From: Micractinium sp. NFX-FRZ
Lineage: Eukaryota > Chlorophyta > Trebouxiophyceae > Chlorellales > Chlorellaceae
Assembly (NCBI GenBank): GCA_029339195.1
Contig: JAPTJF010000005.1
Span: 186,001 to 250,000, forward strand
Direction: 5' to 3'
DNA: 64,000 nt
The translations under genes and the position numbers were made by a program. Shown piece by piece: positions 10,291 through 35,584 of the stretch. Every line of letters begins with the position of its first letter. The first letter of the stretch is position 1. Below the pieces are notes generated by a model. The model searched no databases. It was not told where the DNA came from and saw only the letters and a list, made by a program, of their open reading frames with translations.

Positions 10291-12778
10291 CACCTCTCCA
10301 CCCACGCCTCCGCCTCCTCCTCCATCCCTTGGTCCGGCAGGACCAACTCCTCCAGGGCGGGCATCTGTGCCAGCACACCCGCCACGTCGGCCAGGGCCAA
10401 CGGGGCGGGGGAGCTGCCACACAGCAGCAGACGGCGCAGACAGGTGGCGCCCGACAGCGCGAGGGGCAGGCGCGCCAGAGGGTTGTGAGACAGATCCAAC
10501 AACTCCAGCCCTGCAGCAGCAAAACAAGAGCAGGTCACCAGATGCACGGAATCGGTTGATCTCACCGCCCGTGAGAGATGGAGGCAGAGCCTGTGCAGCG
10601 AGCTGAGAGTGCTTTGGTCCATGTGCATGCCAGCATGCCCGGCACTGGCCCCCTGCTTGGTGCCATGCACTCCATGCACTGGCAGGTGCAGGAGCCCCCA
10701 GCCGTGGCCGCTGCCAGCGCGCTAGCAGGTGCAGAGGCGGCGCTGATCCTCCCCGGGGAGGCCCGCCTGCCCTGTAAAATGCTATACAATGGTGGTAAAA
10801 GAATGAACGAATGACTGCATGGACCCACCTGCCCAGACGGGGCCCTCAGGCAGGTCGGCCAGACCGTTCTCTCTTAGGAAAAGTGAGCGGAGGGAGGTGG
10901 AGGCGGCCACAGCGGGGGGCAGCTGCTCAAACAGGTTGCAGCCGAGGTCCAGGCATGTCAGTCCTGCGCAGGCGAGGGGAGCAGATGGCAGGGCAGATGG
11001 AGGGGCGAGCTTGTTGGCGACTAGGATGCCAAGTACGCAGCGCTGGGGTGTGGGCACACTGTGCCTGCCACAACCTCGCCTTGGGCGAACGGGCTCTACC
11101 AGGAGCAGTACCTGCAACAGCTCAGCGCACCCCCGCCCGCCCGCCCAGCACCCACCTTCCAGGTAGCACCTGCCCGGCAGCTGGCACAGCCGGTTGGCGC
11201 GCAGGCTGAGCGAGGCCAGCCCGCGCCTGTCGGCCAGCCAGGCGGGCAGGGCCGCCAAGCTACCCTCATGGTGCCTCCCCATGCCCATCAGGCTCAGCTC
11301 TGTCAGCTTGGCAGCCCGGGCTAGCAGCGCTTGGTTGGAGGGCTCTGCCAGCGCTTGGGTCTCTCCCACCAGGCTGAGCGCTGGCAGCTGCTCCAGGCGG
11401 TCGCAGCTGGGCAGGCAGTAGGCCCCCAGCCCGGCACAGTCGAGGGAGAGGCTCTCGAGAGGCATGCCAGCTGGCAGCAGCGAGGTGATGAGTGCGTCGA
11501 GGTCCAAGAAGCCTGAGGGTGAGGCCAGCGACAGGGTGTGCCTGCCCGCCTCCCTGTCGCTGTGTGCGTCGGCCAGCTGGTCAAACAGACAGCTATGCAG
11601 CCTGCCCCCCTCAAACTGCAGGCGTGCAAGGGAGGGGTTAAGTTGGGGTGAGTAGCTGGGGCACAGGGGGTTGCTGGTGAGGCGTGCATTGGGGCTGGAG
11701 TGCTTGGCATGCCTGCCGGCTGGCCAGCTGCTTCCCCAGCAATGAATCAATCAATGAATTGCAGTGCAGCCTGAGCAGCACCCCGCCCCCCCAGCCCAGA
11801 AGGCCATGGCCCCTCCACCAGCCCCGCCCCAGCCGTGCACTCAAGGCCCCCCTACCTCCAGGCTCCCCCACATGGGCGCGCGGTGGTAGGAAAAGGAGCA
11901 CAGCGCTGGCAACTCGCTGGGCATGGGGAAGGGCGCTGGCGGGCCGACGCCTGCATACTCTGCATCCCTGCGCTGCTCTAGCTCAGACAGGCGCAGGTGG
12001 GCCAGCCGAGAGAGGCGGGGGAGCTGGTCAGCGAGGGGGATTGGCGAGGCGGCCTCAATCGTGAGCTGAGTCAGCTGAGAGGCCTGCAGCACGGCAGCCA
12101 CTGTGCTGCGCTGGCACGTGTGCGTGTGCACCCGCAGGCTGCGCAGCTGGGTGAGGCCCGCAGGCAGGACGACGTGCCCGCCAGCAAGCACCAGGGAGGT
12201 GAGGTGGGTGAAGCGCAGCAGCTGGTCTGGGAGCCCCGCCAGCGCCTCGCCCGCATGCGAGCCCCAGTAGATGGCGTCAAGTGCCGTTAGCTGCCCAGGG
12301 GGCAGGCGCTCCAGCAGGCCCGCGAGGCTCCAGCCAAACGAGGCCCAGGCATCCAGCTTGATGAGCAGGCGGCGCACGCGCGGCGCGACGCGGCACAGCA
12401 GGCGCTGCCGGTTCTGCAGGCAGCGCCGGCGCTCCTCGGCGGGCAGCTGCCACACGTCGCCCTTGAGGTCCAGCCGGCTCCACAACGCCGGCTCTGCGTA
12501 GAAAGCGTGCCGCCAGGCCTTGCAGACCAGCGTCACGTGGGGCCTGCAGCAGCGGCGTGGCGGCGGTGGTCGGCAGAGCAGGCCGTCTAGCCGTCAAGGG
12601 CACACTTCATGCGAAAAAATAGGCTCCGTGCACGGAATGCACGCGTATAACGGCGGCATGGAGGCAGCAGGAGAATGGCAAGCCTGACTCACCCAGCGCC
12701 GACTCCCGCAAGCGCCAGGACGTGGCCCAGAAGCGCCTCCGGCAGCGCGTTTATATTAGAGTCGGAAGTGCACGACAT
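10251..12778 (-). CDS. F-box/leucine-rich-repeat protein 1
   Basis: Five exons (12778-12693, 12543-11856, 11615-11156, 10963-10829, 10510-10251) splice into about 542 residues. The start ATG precedes INALPEALLGHVLALAGVGA and, across intron 1, VTLVCKAWRHAFYAEPALW, together a typical F-box. The rest is irregular then regular leucine-rich repeats, for example LTSLVLAGGHVVLPAGLTQL, LASLSLRANRLCQLPG, LTCLDLGCNLFEQLPPAV and LELLDLSHNPLARLPLAL. F-box proteins are substrate receptors of SCF ubiquitin ligases, binding SKP1 through the F-box and targets through the repeats. Substrate is unknown. The gene shares its 5' side with the polymerase theta gene about 800 bp away. It resembles the genes at 51.3 and 55.7 kb in architecture. 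Confidence 0.83.
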
Positions 12779-13576
12779 GGCTAAGCAAGAGGGCTGGACA
12801 ACACGGCTTGTAGCGCAACTCCGACACGCTTCTTCTTACAAGTGCGGCCGTGCACAAGGAACGAAGAGCATACAGTAAACTGAAAAGCAGAACCTACATG
12901 GAAATGAAATAGACGCCTAGCACTGCGGAGGGGCTGCCATTGAGCTGGGGAAGCGCAGCCACAGCGCTCCGGCTGATGTGGACGCACACCGTCTCCCCCT
13001 GGTCTCCCCGCACAGGACTCAAACTGAGCATGCTATGGGATGTGTCATGGTGTATTGCATCTAGAGTGGGGATGTTGCAGGGGTGCCTTGACGCCGCAGT
13101 GGGCAGTGGTATGATGCCAACGCTGCAGGGTGCACCCCTGCCTTTGTGTCGGTATTCACAGCACCCTCCCTCTCACTGTGTCTCCCTCAACGTGTGGGTA
13201 TAGGAAAAAAACCGTTCGCAATTCCCCTCCCATCTGCAGTGGGTAACAGTGGCATTGTGCAACCATTTTGGGCGGCAGCCGCCGCCCCGCCTCAGCGGGC
13301 TCAGCATGGTGGAAAGTGGAGCTGCTGCCTGTTTTCAAGCATCTTTGATGCTCGCAATTTGAGCGTGGCCTTTTGGCTAGCAGAGGCGCGACGGCATGGC
13401 CGTTCAGCACAAACCACGGCGTGTGTCGCACGCTTGAGCGCGGGGGCAGAGGGGAGCCCGGCCGCCAGGTGAGCCGGTTGACTAGGTGCGATCGCAGTGG
13501 ATAACCGGGCAAAAGCCCAGCTGGGCCCGGCTGACGCGAGCTTGCACTTTGTGTTTTCATTCCCTGCTCGCAGGAG
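12779..13576. promoter_or_regulatory. divergent promoter region, F-box 1 / polymerase theta
   Basis: Roughly 800 bp separate two divergent start codons, so both promoters are inferred to lie here. No strong TATA box or repeated motif was picked out. Confidence 0.4.
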
Positions 13577-27263
<13,687 letters not shown>

Positions 27264-27906
27264 CCTCCACTGATCAGTTCCCCTCACTAGGCGGTGCCCC
27301 CCTCACGGAGCGATGTGCCGGGTCCCGCAAATGCCTGGCTGCCTGCCACCGTTTTTTCCAATAGACATGCATTACTGCTGACCATGCCATCTTCTTCTCA
27401 CCGACAACTGATTCCTGCTCTGTTCTACCATGTACGCCAAACAGCACTGCCCTAGCCCGTTCACCCTGCCATGAATGAATCAGCAACCTTTTTGGCGCCC
27501 TTGCCGCGTCGCTCCGCCTGCTCGCCCTCTGCAGTGACGCATGGCGGCACCGGAGCAGCCAGCCCCCGGCTGCGCCACATGCAAAAAGTACAGTAAATTT
27601 CACTAGAATCCTGTATTATGGCTGGGTACAGCCAGTGTGGCGTGCATGCCGGAGCAGATGGGTGCATTTGTGCGTCTTGCCATCGCCACTTTGCGGTCGC
27701 TGCTGTGCTCCGCTGTGCAGGTGCCGCCAGTCCAACCCAGCACGCCTGCCTACTGCAATTGAGCGTGTCTAAACCACACTGGCGCTCCCACGCATTCATG
27801 AACTTTTCCTGAGCTCCAACAGTTGTTCTTCAGCCTGCCTCGAGCGCGCCATTCTACTCGCCTGCTCCCGTCGCCTCGCGCAAGCTTGGGGCCTGTCATA
27901 GCCCCC
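27264..27906. other. intergenic region, polymerase theta to EAF
   Basis: About 640 bp lie between two genes in the same orientation, holding a 3' UTR and the EAF promoter. A 112-codon minus-strand frame (27461-27799) has no recognisable domain and is not called. Confidence 0.5.
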
Positions 27907-29699
27907 ATGGAGCCTGAAACTGGTGTAGACTACCCGATGCAGCTTGGATCCTCGCTTTTGGGCAGGCAGGCTGCGGGGGCGGACGAATTCTGCACCCTGC
28001 GCTATGATTTCAAGCCCGCCAGCGCCGCGAGAGCGCCCAGCGGGCAGATGGACGTGCAGCTAGGCAGCCAAAAGGCGAGCCGGGGCGGGCTGGCGTGTAG
28101 ATGGGCATATAGGCGGCAGCAGCGCCGGCGGCGGCAGGCGGCAGGCAAGGCTGGGCACCAGACTGTGATGCTTCTCAGCTTTCATTTGTTATCCCGTTGT
28201 TTTTAAGAGAATATGCCCCCACGCCCAGCACGCCTAGGCAGGTGCATCCCGGGCATGGCCCTCCCCCTTGCACATAAACTCACCCTGCCGCGCCTCACCC
28301 GGCCCGCGCACGCCCACTCCCGCCGCTCTTGCTCTGCGTAGGTGTCACTCCAAATGGGGGAGGCCGCATTTGCTGGCAAGTATGAGCCCAGCAAGGACGG
28401 GCTGGACTGCATCGCCGTGTTTGACGGCAACTCCTTCCGGATTGAGCTGCTGGGAGCGGCGGTCAAGAACCTCAGGTGTGCTGCTGCTGGGTGCTGCTGC
28501 TGAGCTGGGTGCTGATCTGGCAGGGCACAGATGGGTCTTGTCAGAGTGATCTGCTGGGAGCGGTGGTCAGGAACCTCAGGTGTGCTGCCGCTGCCCAACG
28601 TTGGTTGGGTGTGTCGCCAGCTGGGGTGGGTGCTGGAGTGATGGTTGGGTGTGGGAGAGGACTGTTGTTGGTGGGAGAGGAGACAGTGAACACCATGCGG
28701 GGTGGCTCAGATGGGGCATAAGCCCGAGCTGAACTGGCAACAGCTGCAAGCTGCATTTGGGTGCTGCTTGCAGCCGGCTGACTGTTGCAGCCATGCAGGC
28801 CCTGGGAGCCTGCCTGCCTGCATGGCGTGCCTGCACGCCCTGCACTGTTCAGCGGCCTGCGACCAAACTGCATTGCTTTGCGCATCCGCCCATGCAGGCA
28901 CGCCTCGGGTGCTGGGCGCCGCGCCGGCAGCGCGCAGGGGCAGGCCGGCGGGGGCGCCGTGCACACGGCAGCGTTGGCTGCTGACCTGGCGGGGCCTTCC
29001 ATCGAGGAGGCAGCAGCGGCAGCGGGTGTGGGGGGCATAATGGATGACGAGGCGGCGGCTGCCGCTGCTGTTGACGTGGCAGCAGCAGGCGGGCCAGAAC
29101 TTGAGGTCGGCTGCTCCATGCAGCTTGAAGATGAGCTGCTGCGAGCGCTGGCAGATGACAATGAGGAGGAGCAAGAGGAGGAGGAGGAGGGGGCAGCGGC
29201 AGAGGCAGAGGAGATGGACGAAGATGCAGGGGCGGCAGGGGCAGCAGGATTCCAGCTGCAAATGCCAGAGCAGCCAGAGGCTGAGATGGGGGAAGCAGAG
29301 GCAGCGGAGAGGGAGGGGGGAGAAGAGGAAGAGAGCGAGGAGGAGGAGGAGGAGGAGGAGGAGGAGGAGGAGGAGGGAGCGGCTGGGGCTGCCCCCCCGC
29401 AGCAGCAGCAGCAGCAGCAGGGCGCAGCGGCATCGGTGGCGGCAGCAGCTCAGCAGCAGGTGGCGCAGGCGGCTGCGGTGCCGCTGCTGCCCGCTGCCCC
29501 GACCATGGCACGTGAGGAGATGACTGATTTGGATTTGATGTTCTTTGGCTTCGATGGAGGCTCGCCCGAGCCGCCAGCCCAGCAGGGGACGGACGGCACC
29601 GCTGGCGGCGAGCAGGGTGGCGAGGACAGCAGCGGCAGCAGCAGCGGGGACGAGGAGGGCGGCGGCGGCGGCAGCGAGCCGGAGCAAGAGGAGATCTGA
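27907..29699 (+). CDS. EAF: EAF-family RNA polymerase II elongation factor
   Basis: Three exons (27907-28074, 28342-28475, 28898-29699) splice to 367 residues plus TGA. The N-terminal part matches the EAF domain: FCTLRYDFKPASAARAPSG, then VSLQMGEAAFAGKYEPSKDG, DCIAVFDGNSFRIELL and an NLR end. EAF proteins bind ELL and stimulate transcription elongation by RNA polymerase II in the nucleus. The C-terminal half is low complexity: a Glu-rich acidic block (about 29160-29390), a Gln run, and a Gly/Ser/Glu tail, consistent with the acidic transactivation region of the family. Intron 1 must use a GC donor (AAG|GCGAGC) to keep frame. Exon 2's last 30 or so bases recur in intron 2. The start chosen is the ATG followed by EPETGVDYPMQLGSS. 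Confidence 0.82.
28549..28579 (+). pseudogene. intronic copy of EAF exon 2 end with donor
   Basis: The segment coding LLGAAVKNLR at the end of exon 2 (to 28475) reappears 104 bp downstream as LLGAVVRNLR and is again followed by GTGTGCTG. Both donor contexts are nearly identical. Confidence 0.85.
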
Positions 29700-31199
29700 G
29701 GCAGGCTGGCAGGCAGGCAGGCAGGCGGTGCCATGCGGGCAGACTGACCCGTGCATCTGTCCATCGCTTTCTTCCCGCTCCCCTTGGCCCGCCTCTCTCC
29801 AGCGCACCCTGCCCGCCAGGCACCCTCGGCTGTCCCCCCTCTCAGGGCAACTCTCCCCACCGGCTCTCTCCAGGTTGTGGCTTTTTTAAACCTTGGCATG
29901 GCCTGTGCGTGCGCATGCCAGCATGAAAAAATGAACAAAAACACGCAAGAAATGGTTAGCTTGACCTGCTCCACACCTCAAGCGCGTGTCACAAGAAGGG
30001 GGTGGGGGGGCATAGAATGTGGAACTTGGGGCTGGAGAGTGGGGGCGTCCTCCGCAGTGGCGGGCATGTGCAACAGGCGGGCGGAGGGCGCGGGTTGGCA
30101 ACAGCATGCAGGGGCAAAGGCGCAGGTGGCACAAGGACCAAGCGCGGTGGGCAGTGGGGGTAGGCAGGCAAGCACACAGGTTGGGAAAAAACAGGGAGGG
30201 CTTCAGGCCCAAGAAGCGGGATAATTCAAGCAGGCAGGCGGGCGGGCAGCTAAGCACAACAGTGCGTTCTGAAAAAAACGGGAACGAATAAGTTAGTATG
30301 ATGGGTGTTTGGAACCTCTCTGCCCTGGCTGGCGCGCTGGGGGGCGTGCTGACCTGGCGGCAGGGTTAGGGGGGGTGATGGGCGACAGTAAGCATGCATA
30401 TCGGGTTGTTGGGGTGACGGGTGGGGTGGAGTGCCTAGCCAGGAACAAGGGGCGCATGTGTGTGCAACTCCTGAGAAGCTGGCGGGGCGGGGCAGCGGCC
30501 GGGGGGCTCACACAGAAGCGGCGGCTGCCCAAATGAAAAACAAGAATGAAGGAGCGGGTGCGTCTCGGGCCGCCAATGATGCTACCTGTACAGGAGCAGC
30601 CAGCCGGGTCTCTGGGTGGGTGGGGGTGCAGGGCTGGCGTAGATCTGGGCGGGGGCCAGCCGGGCACGGGCTGCCAGAAGCGACAAGGGTGCGCTCGAGA
30701 GCAGGCGGTGGGGCGACCCAGGGAAGGTTCCGGGGTAGGGGCCGAGACGGGTTGGAAGATTGGGGGCACAGTAACGGGTGATGGTGGGACAGGTAGGCAT
30801 GAGGCTCAGTAGGTGGGCACTGAGGCTGAGCCGGCAGCAGGGTGGGTGATGTGATGACCGAGCGAGTGAGGCGGGGGAGGGGTGAGGAGGTGCGGGCGGG
30901 GGGGGGGGAGTGCGAGTGACGGGCGGCTGAGGGGAAAGAGGGTGAGGGTGGGCGTGGGTGGGGAGCGGGGGGCAGGTCGCGCGCCCAAATCTGAGCGGAG
31001 CGCGCACGCGGCAGGGGTGATGGATGGGGTCAGGTGACGGACAGGACAGGTTAGTGCAAGGTTGCAGTGCGGGAGACAGCTCGCTGGGGATGAGCGCATA
31101 GTTAATTGAGTGTGGTACTGGGCTGGTACTGGAGCTAAAGGGGCTAGGGCGGAAGCTGTACCAGACAGGCAGCAGTACCGTGCCAGGCAAGGGGGGCCG
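29700..31199. other. 1.5-kb tail-to-tail intergenic region
   Basis: The region between EAF and the minus-strand gene at 31.2 kb contains a short (GGCAG)n run at 29703-29725, G-rich plus-strand sequence from 30000 to 31050 and a G9-type run near 30900. Long frames here reflect base composition. No gene is supported. Confidence 0.5.
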
Positions 31200-32122
31200 T
31201 TACTCGGAGTGGCCCGCAGCCGGCGGCACCGTGAGGCTTTCGGCTGGGGGCAGCAGCACGCGCTCGCCACCCATCAGGCAGTGCCCCGAGAAGTCGATGG
31301 CATACTGGCGCTCCAGGCAGATGCGCTTGCAGCGTGAGAGGCTAATCGGGGCGCTACTGGGGGCGCTAGCCCCCAGAGAGGGCCCCGCAGATGCGGTGCA
31401 CGCGGAGGTGCTGCCCGTGCCGGCGGCGCCGCCGGCATGGATGCCCCGGGGGCTGCCAGGGCCCCCGCTGCCGCTGGCACAGCCGCCCGCCTCCTTGCCG
31501 CCTGCGCAGCCGCCGTCGGCGTCGCTGTCGCTGTCGCTGTCGCTGGCGTCGCTGTCGCTGGCGGCGCCGCAGCTGCCGCGCACGGCGCGCAGCATGCGCC
31601 GCTGCAGCTGCTGCTTCACTAGCGCAGACAGCTGATTGGCTGCCTCCACGAGCAGCAGGCCGGTGGGATCCAGCTGCTGGCTGCCCTTCAGCGGCAGGCC
31701 AGCGCTGGCGTCGGCCAGCCAGCCCTCGGCGGCAGCGGCGGGCTCGCGGCCCCGCTTGAACCCAGCCAGGGGCGGGAAGCTCCGCGCGGCTGGAAGCTCC
31801 AACAGCTCGCTGAGGAGCGTTCTAGGGAGGGCAGCCTGCAAACGGGGGTGGTAAAGCACTGTGTGTGTGGTCCTGGCACCTTCCAAGCTTGCACCCCCAG
31901 CTTCCTCAACCCATCCACCGGGGCAGGTTGGGTTCGCTCCGGTCGGCGCCCCCGCGACGCCAGCAGGCGCTTCCATGATGCCCAGCGGACAAACTGGCGC
32001 AGGAGAGCGGCTGGGAGCCTCAAACTGCAGTACCCGAGGCTCTGGATGCGCAGTTTCTCGCTCACCTCCTTGCCCGCCAAGGCCTCCTGGATCAGGCTTC
32101 CTTTGGTCTTCTGCGACGCCAT
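31200..32122 (-). CDS. hypothetical protein with acidic serine/aspartate tract
   Basis: Two exons (32122-31919 and 31835-31200) join in phase 0 to give 279 residues. The start is an ATG followed by ASQKTKGSLIQEALAGKEV. A leucine-rich N-terminal part (IQSLGYCSLRLPAALLRQFV) continues across the intron into AALPRTLLSELLELPAARS. The middle is a Ser-Asp alternating tract (SDSDASDSDSDSDADGG), which is a typical casein kinase 2 target region, followed by Gly/Ala-rich sequence. The end contains CKRICLERQYAIDFSGHCL and appears ordered. No family was recognised. The intron boundary is inferred from frame and the coding look of both sides only. Confidence 0.5.
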
Positions 32123-32737
32123 GAGAGTGTTCGCAGCCTGGCTTCCGACGCGCCGGGAGTGGGTGCTACCAAGTTTGCTGCGTTGGGCTTGCAGGAGCGC
32201 GCACTTCGCTCTCGTGTGCTCAAGTGAAAGGCGCGTCAGGAGAAATGGCGAAATAAGTGTGGTGGCGGCCGCACGCGTGATGCCAACTTGGCAAACGGTG
32301 GGGGCCCCGTGGCCACATGAAAGCAGCATGACAGGTTTGAACCTGGCTCCCGCCTTAGGTTGTCCCCCTTTTCTGAGTTTTCACGACCCTCCGGAATCCC
32401 AGACAGAGCAGGCGCTCGCAGGGCGCAGCTGGTTGAGCAAAATACCTTGCGGCGTGTGCACACGCCGGGATACCCAGTGCTAGCTGCCGCACCAGGGGTA
32501 GGAGGCGTGCCTTGCTTACAGCAGGCAGCCTCCGCAAGCGGGCTATGCACAGCAGCTGACAGGCGGGTCAAACAACATGAATCTGCATCAAGACGGCCCC
32601 AAGAGGCTGGGCGTGTGCGTGCTTCCTGGCCTGCAGGGCACCACCACCCAGTCCCTGGTACCAGCTACCAGCAATGCGCCAAGTCGCCGGCTGTCGGGGG
32701 GGGGGCGGGGCACCACAAAGCTGCCCATGCGCTGCCT
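32123..32737. other. intergenic region between two minus-strand genes
   Basis: This 600-bp stretch would hold the promoter of the 31.2-kb gene and the 3' UTR of the NSRP1 gene. Nothing else is supported. Confidence 0.45.
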
Positions 32738-35207
32738 CTACCCCATCTTCTGCCGCTTGCGTGCAAGGTACCGCTCACGAGCTGCCGCCACGGAGTCCTC
32801 CTGGTTGCGCCGCTGTCGCGCATCTGCGGGTGCCGCAGCGGGTGCCGCAGCGGGCGCCGCCGCAGCTTGCTCGTCCGCCCCCACCGCCCCGGCGCCGCCC
32901 TTGCCGGGCCTCCCACCCAGCTCTTGCTCGCCACCCTGCTGCTGCCGCTGCGCCGCCGCTGCTGCAGCCTGGGCTGCGGGCCCCTGCGCTGCTCGCTCTT
33001 CCTGCTCCTGCTGGCCCCGCTCTCCCTGGCCTGCTGTGGCGGCTGCTGCGGCGGCAGAAGCTGGCCCGCCCCGGGGCACCCACTGAGGCTCCTCCTCCTC
33101 CTCCTCCTCCTCCTCCTGTGCTGCTGCCGACCCCGCCGCCCCGCGCTGCTCCCCCTGCCGATCCTCCCGCTGCTCCCCCCGCTGCTCCTTGTCCTTCTTG
33201 GGTGGCGGCTGCTCTCCAGGCTTGCCCCCAAACGCGACGTTTGAGCGCAGCAGGTTGCGGTAGAAGTCACCCATGTGCCCCCGCTTCTCAACAGAGTCCT
33301 CCTCCTCCTGCTCCTTCCTGCACAGGGCCAGCAAAGGGCCAAGGAGGGGGGGGAGGCCAAGTACATCAAGGCACGGCACCAGGGTGGCGCAGCAGGCAGG
33401 CGAGAAGGCCACGCTTCTGGGTGCCCACCAAACACACAGTGTGCCCCGCACTTCCAGCGCGCTCGCTTGCAGCCAGGCGCAGCAGTCCCCCACTGGCAGG
33501 CCAACCACTGCCCAGGGCACACAGTACCACGCAATGCAGCAGGGCAGCTGGCACAATGGTGCTTCTGCCTGTCCTGTGGACAAAACACCGGCGCCTCGAG
33601 GACAGCACAGCAGGAGCAGCGGCCACCTCAAAACCAACAGGCAACTCCCTTGCTATCATAGCCCCACGTGCGCTTCTGGCCCCGATTCCGGCAAGGCAGC
33701 ACAGCAGGCACAGCAGCCACCACAGCAAGCCCACAGGTCAGGTAGGCCACAGTTGGAGCTCAATGTATGTCCGCTTGCTTGCGCTGCCCCTCCAGCCAGC
33801 ACAGCAGGCGCCCTCCTTCATGCCCAGCCCATGAGCTCCTGCACAGCCCACATCAAGAACATTAAACAGCGAGACAAGCTCACTTGCGCTTCTGCTCCTC
33901 CAGCCACACTTGGCGCTCTGCCAGCTTGGCGCGGTAGGCCGCTGTCACAAACTTCTCCTTGTCGCCAAACAGGTGGTCCTCTGCGGGCGGGGGAGGCAGG
34001 CGGGCGGCGGAGCCCGGGCAGGCAGGCGGGGGGTGAGCTTGTTGCTGGAAGGGCGCAGCCGACACAAACGTCAGGCCTGCAACCAAACCGCCTGTCCTCT
34101 GCTTGTGTGGGCAAGGGCGGAGGGCAAGAGGCCGAGCTTGCTAGCGCGGTGAGGGCGCCAATGCAGCACAGACGGCCGACGTCAGAGGGCAGGGAATGCC
34201 AGCGCAGAAGCGAGTGCCACCGTCCGCCGGCCGACCCACGCCCTCCAGCCCGCCCTCACCTGCCGCCCGCTCCTTTGCCAGCTGTCGTTCATACAGAATG
34301 TCCTGCTCCTTCTTCCGCTCCTCAGCCTTCTCTGCAGGTTGTCAAGAGGGAGCGAGGGCAGACAGCTCGGGCGCAACGGCACAGTTTGGGGCGCCGTCGG
34401 GGCAGGCACAGCAGCCTGTGGCGGCATGGACAGCCCAGCGTGAGCAGGGGCGGCAGCACAGCGCTGGGGCAGCCGACGCAGAGGCCTACCAGCGGCAGGG
34501 CGCTAAGCGGCAGCAGCAGGGTTACGTGCAGGCCCGCCCACGCACCCAGCAGCCCAGCAATGTAACGCGAGTTCCGCTGCAGCTTCTCTTGCTTCTTCGG
34601 CTGCGCCCGGGACTGCAGGGGGGGCAGTGCACAGGGGGGAGGCGGCGCAGAAGCTGGGTGCAGGCGGGTGGGAGGTGGAGAATGTGTCCACGTGCCAGTG
34701 CCTGCTCAAAGGAGCTAGCTTCATGCACGGTGGATGGTGCAATCGCTGTTCCCAAGCTGGTGGGCAGTTGAACCTGTGCATTCCTGGGGTGGACACGACC
34801 CTAGCGGAGAGGACCGCCTGTGGGCGCCCCCAGCCCAACCTCACCTCCTGGATGCTGTCGTAGTGGCTGTCATAGTCAAAGATGGCGGCATCCTCTGCCA
34901 GGGCCGCCGCATGCAGGTCCGCCACCTGCATTTCGAGAAGCAAGAGGTGGGTTGGCAGATGGAGGGCTGCCTTGGGCAGCGGCGGCGGCAGTGGCGGCGG
35001 CGCGCTCTCAGCCCTCCCTACTTTCTTGTCGGTCTGCTTGCGAGCCGCCTGCCGCGCGATCTGCTGCTCCACGTTGTCCTGCGCCTCGTCGTCCGAGTCC
35101 TCGTCTCCAAACACGCTCTTCTTCTTCACCGGCTTCGCGGCGGGCTTGGCGCCCGGCGGGGCGCGCACCTGCAGCCCATACTTTACGCCCTTCTGGCCAA
35201 CGAGCAT
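32738..35207 (-). CDS. NSRP1: nuclear speckle splicing regulatory protein 1 homologue
   Basis: Six exons (35207-35022, 34925-34845, 34612-34546, 34331-34260, 33980-33884, 33317-32738) add to 360 codons plus TAG. The N-terminus has the family opening KYGLQV followed by VFGDEDSDDE. Then come ADLHAAALAEDAAIFDYDS with HYDSIQE (the DUF2040 core), SRAQPKKQEKLQRNSRYIAGL, a charged helix RKKEQDILYERQLAKERAA, and DKEKFVTAAYRAKLAE, all in family order. The tail has the conserved MGDFYRNLLRSNVAFGG, then Glu-, Ala- and Gln-rich sequence ending ERYLARKRQKMG. In animals NSRP1/CCDC55 is a coiled-coil nuclear-speckle protein that alters alternative splicing. The gene is divergent from the one at 35.6 kb. Confidence 0.87.
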
Positions 35208-35584
35208 CGCGGACTCCACTGGGGGCGCAACTCAACAGAGCGGGCCTCGCCAGGCTGCCTGTACAACGGACTGTTCCTGCTATGTGATCGTCTACTGAAG
35301 TCTGCGATCTGTAATCGTGGGAAAGCGGAAGGGAGAGAGAAAGTCTGAAACGTGACACGTCGGCAATGCTCGGGCAGCTCGAGAGCAGCCCCAGAGTGTC
35401 CCTACATGTGTGCTCCTTCTACAATATATACGAGCGCACCGAGGACGCCCAGCATTGCCCTGCCCCCTCAGCTGCCCGCCAAACCCCAAAACTAGTTGCG
35501 CCAGCGCCCCCGGGCCCTCCCTGACGCGGCCCCTGATCTACGGCACAGCGAGCAGTGCAATACCAGCAGTTCAGCCCACCAACC
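35208..35584. promoter_or_regulatory. short bidirectional promoter region
   Basis: Only about 380 bp separate the start codons of NSRP1 (-) and the H-I-T protein (+). A TATA-like AATATATA lies near 35423. Shared regulation is inferred from spacing only. Confidence 0.45.

Noticed and set aside
27461..27799. Possible 112-residue minus-strand gene
   Set aside because: No domain and no partner exons; composition is like other chance frames in the region.
30293..31270. Several 100-200 codon frames in the G-rich region after EAF
   Set aside because: They are Pro/Ser/His-rich readings of low-complexity DNA with no splice logic.
32325..32375. tRNA-like T-arm (GGTTCAAACC on the minus strand)
   Set aside because: No matching acceptor stem, anticodon arm or D-arm could be fitted around it.
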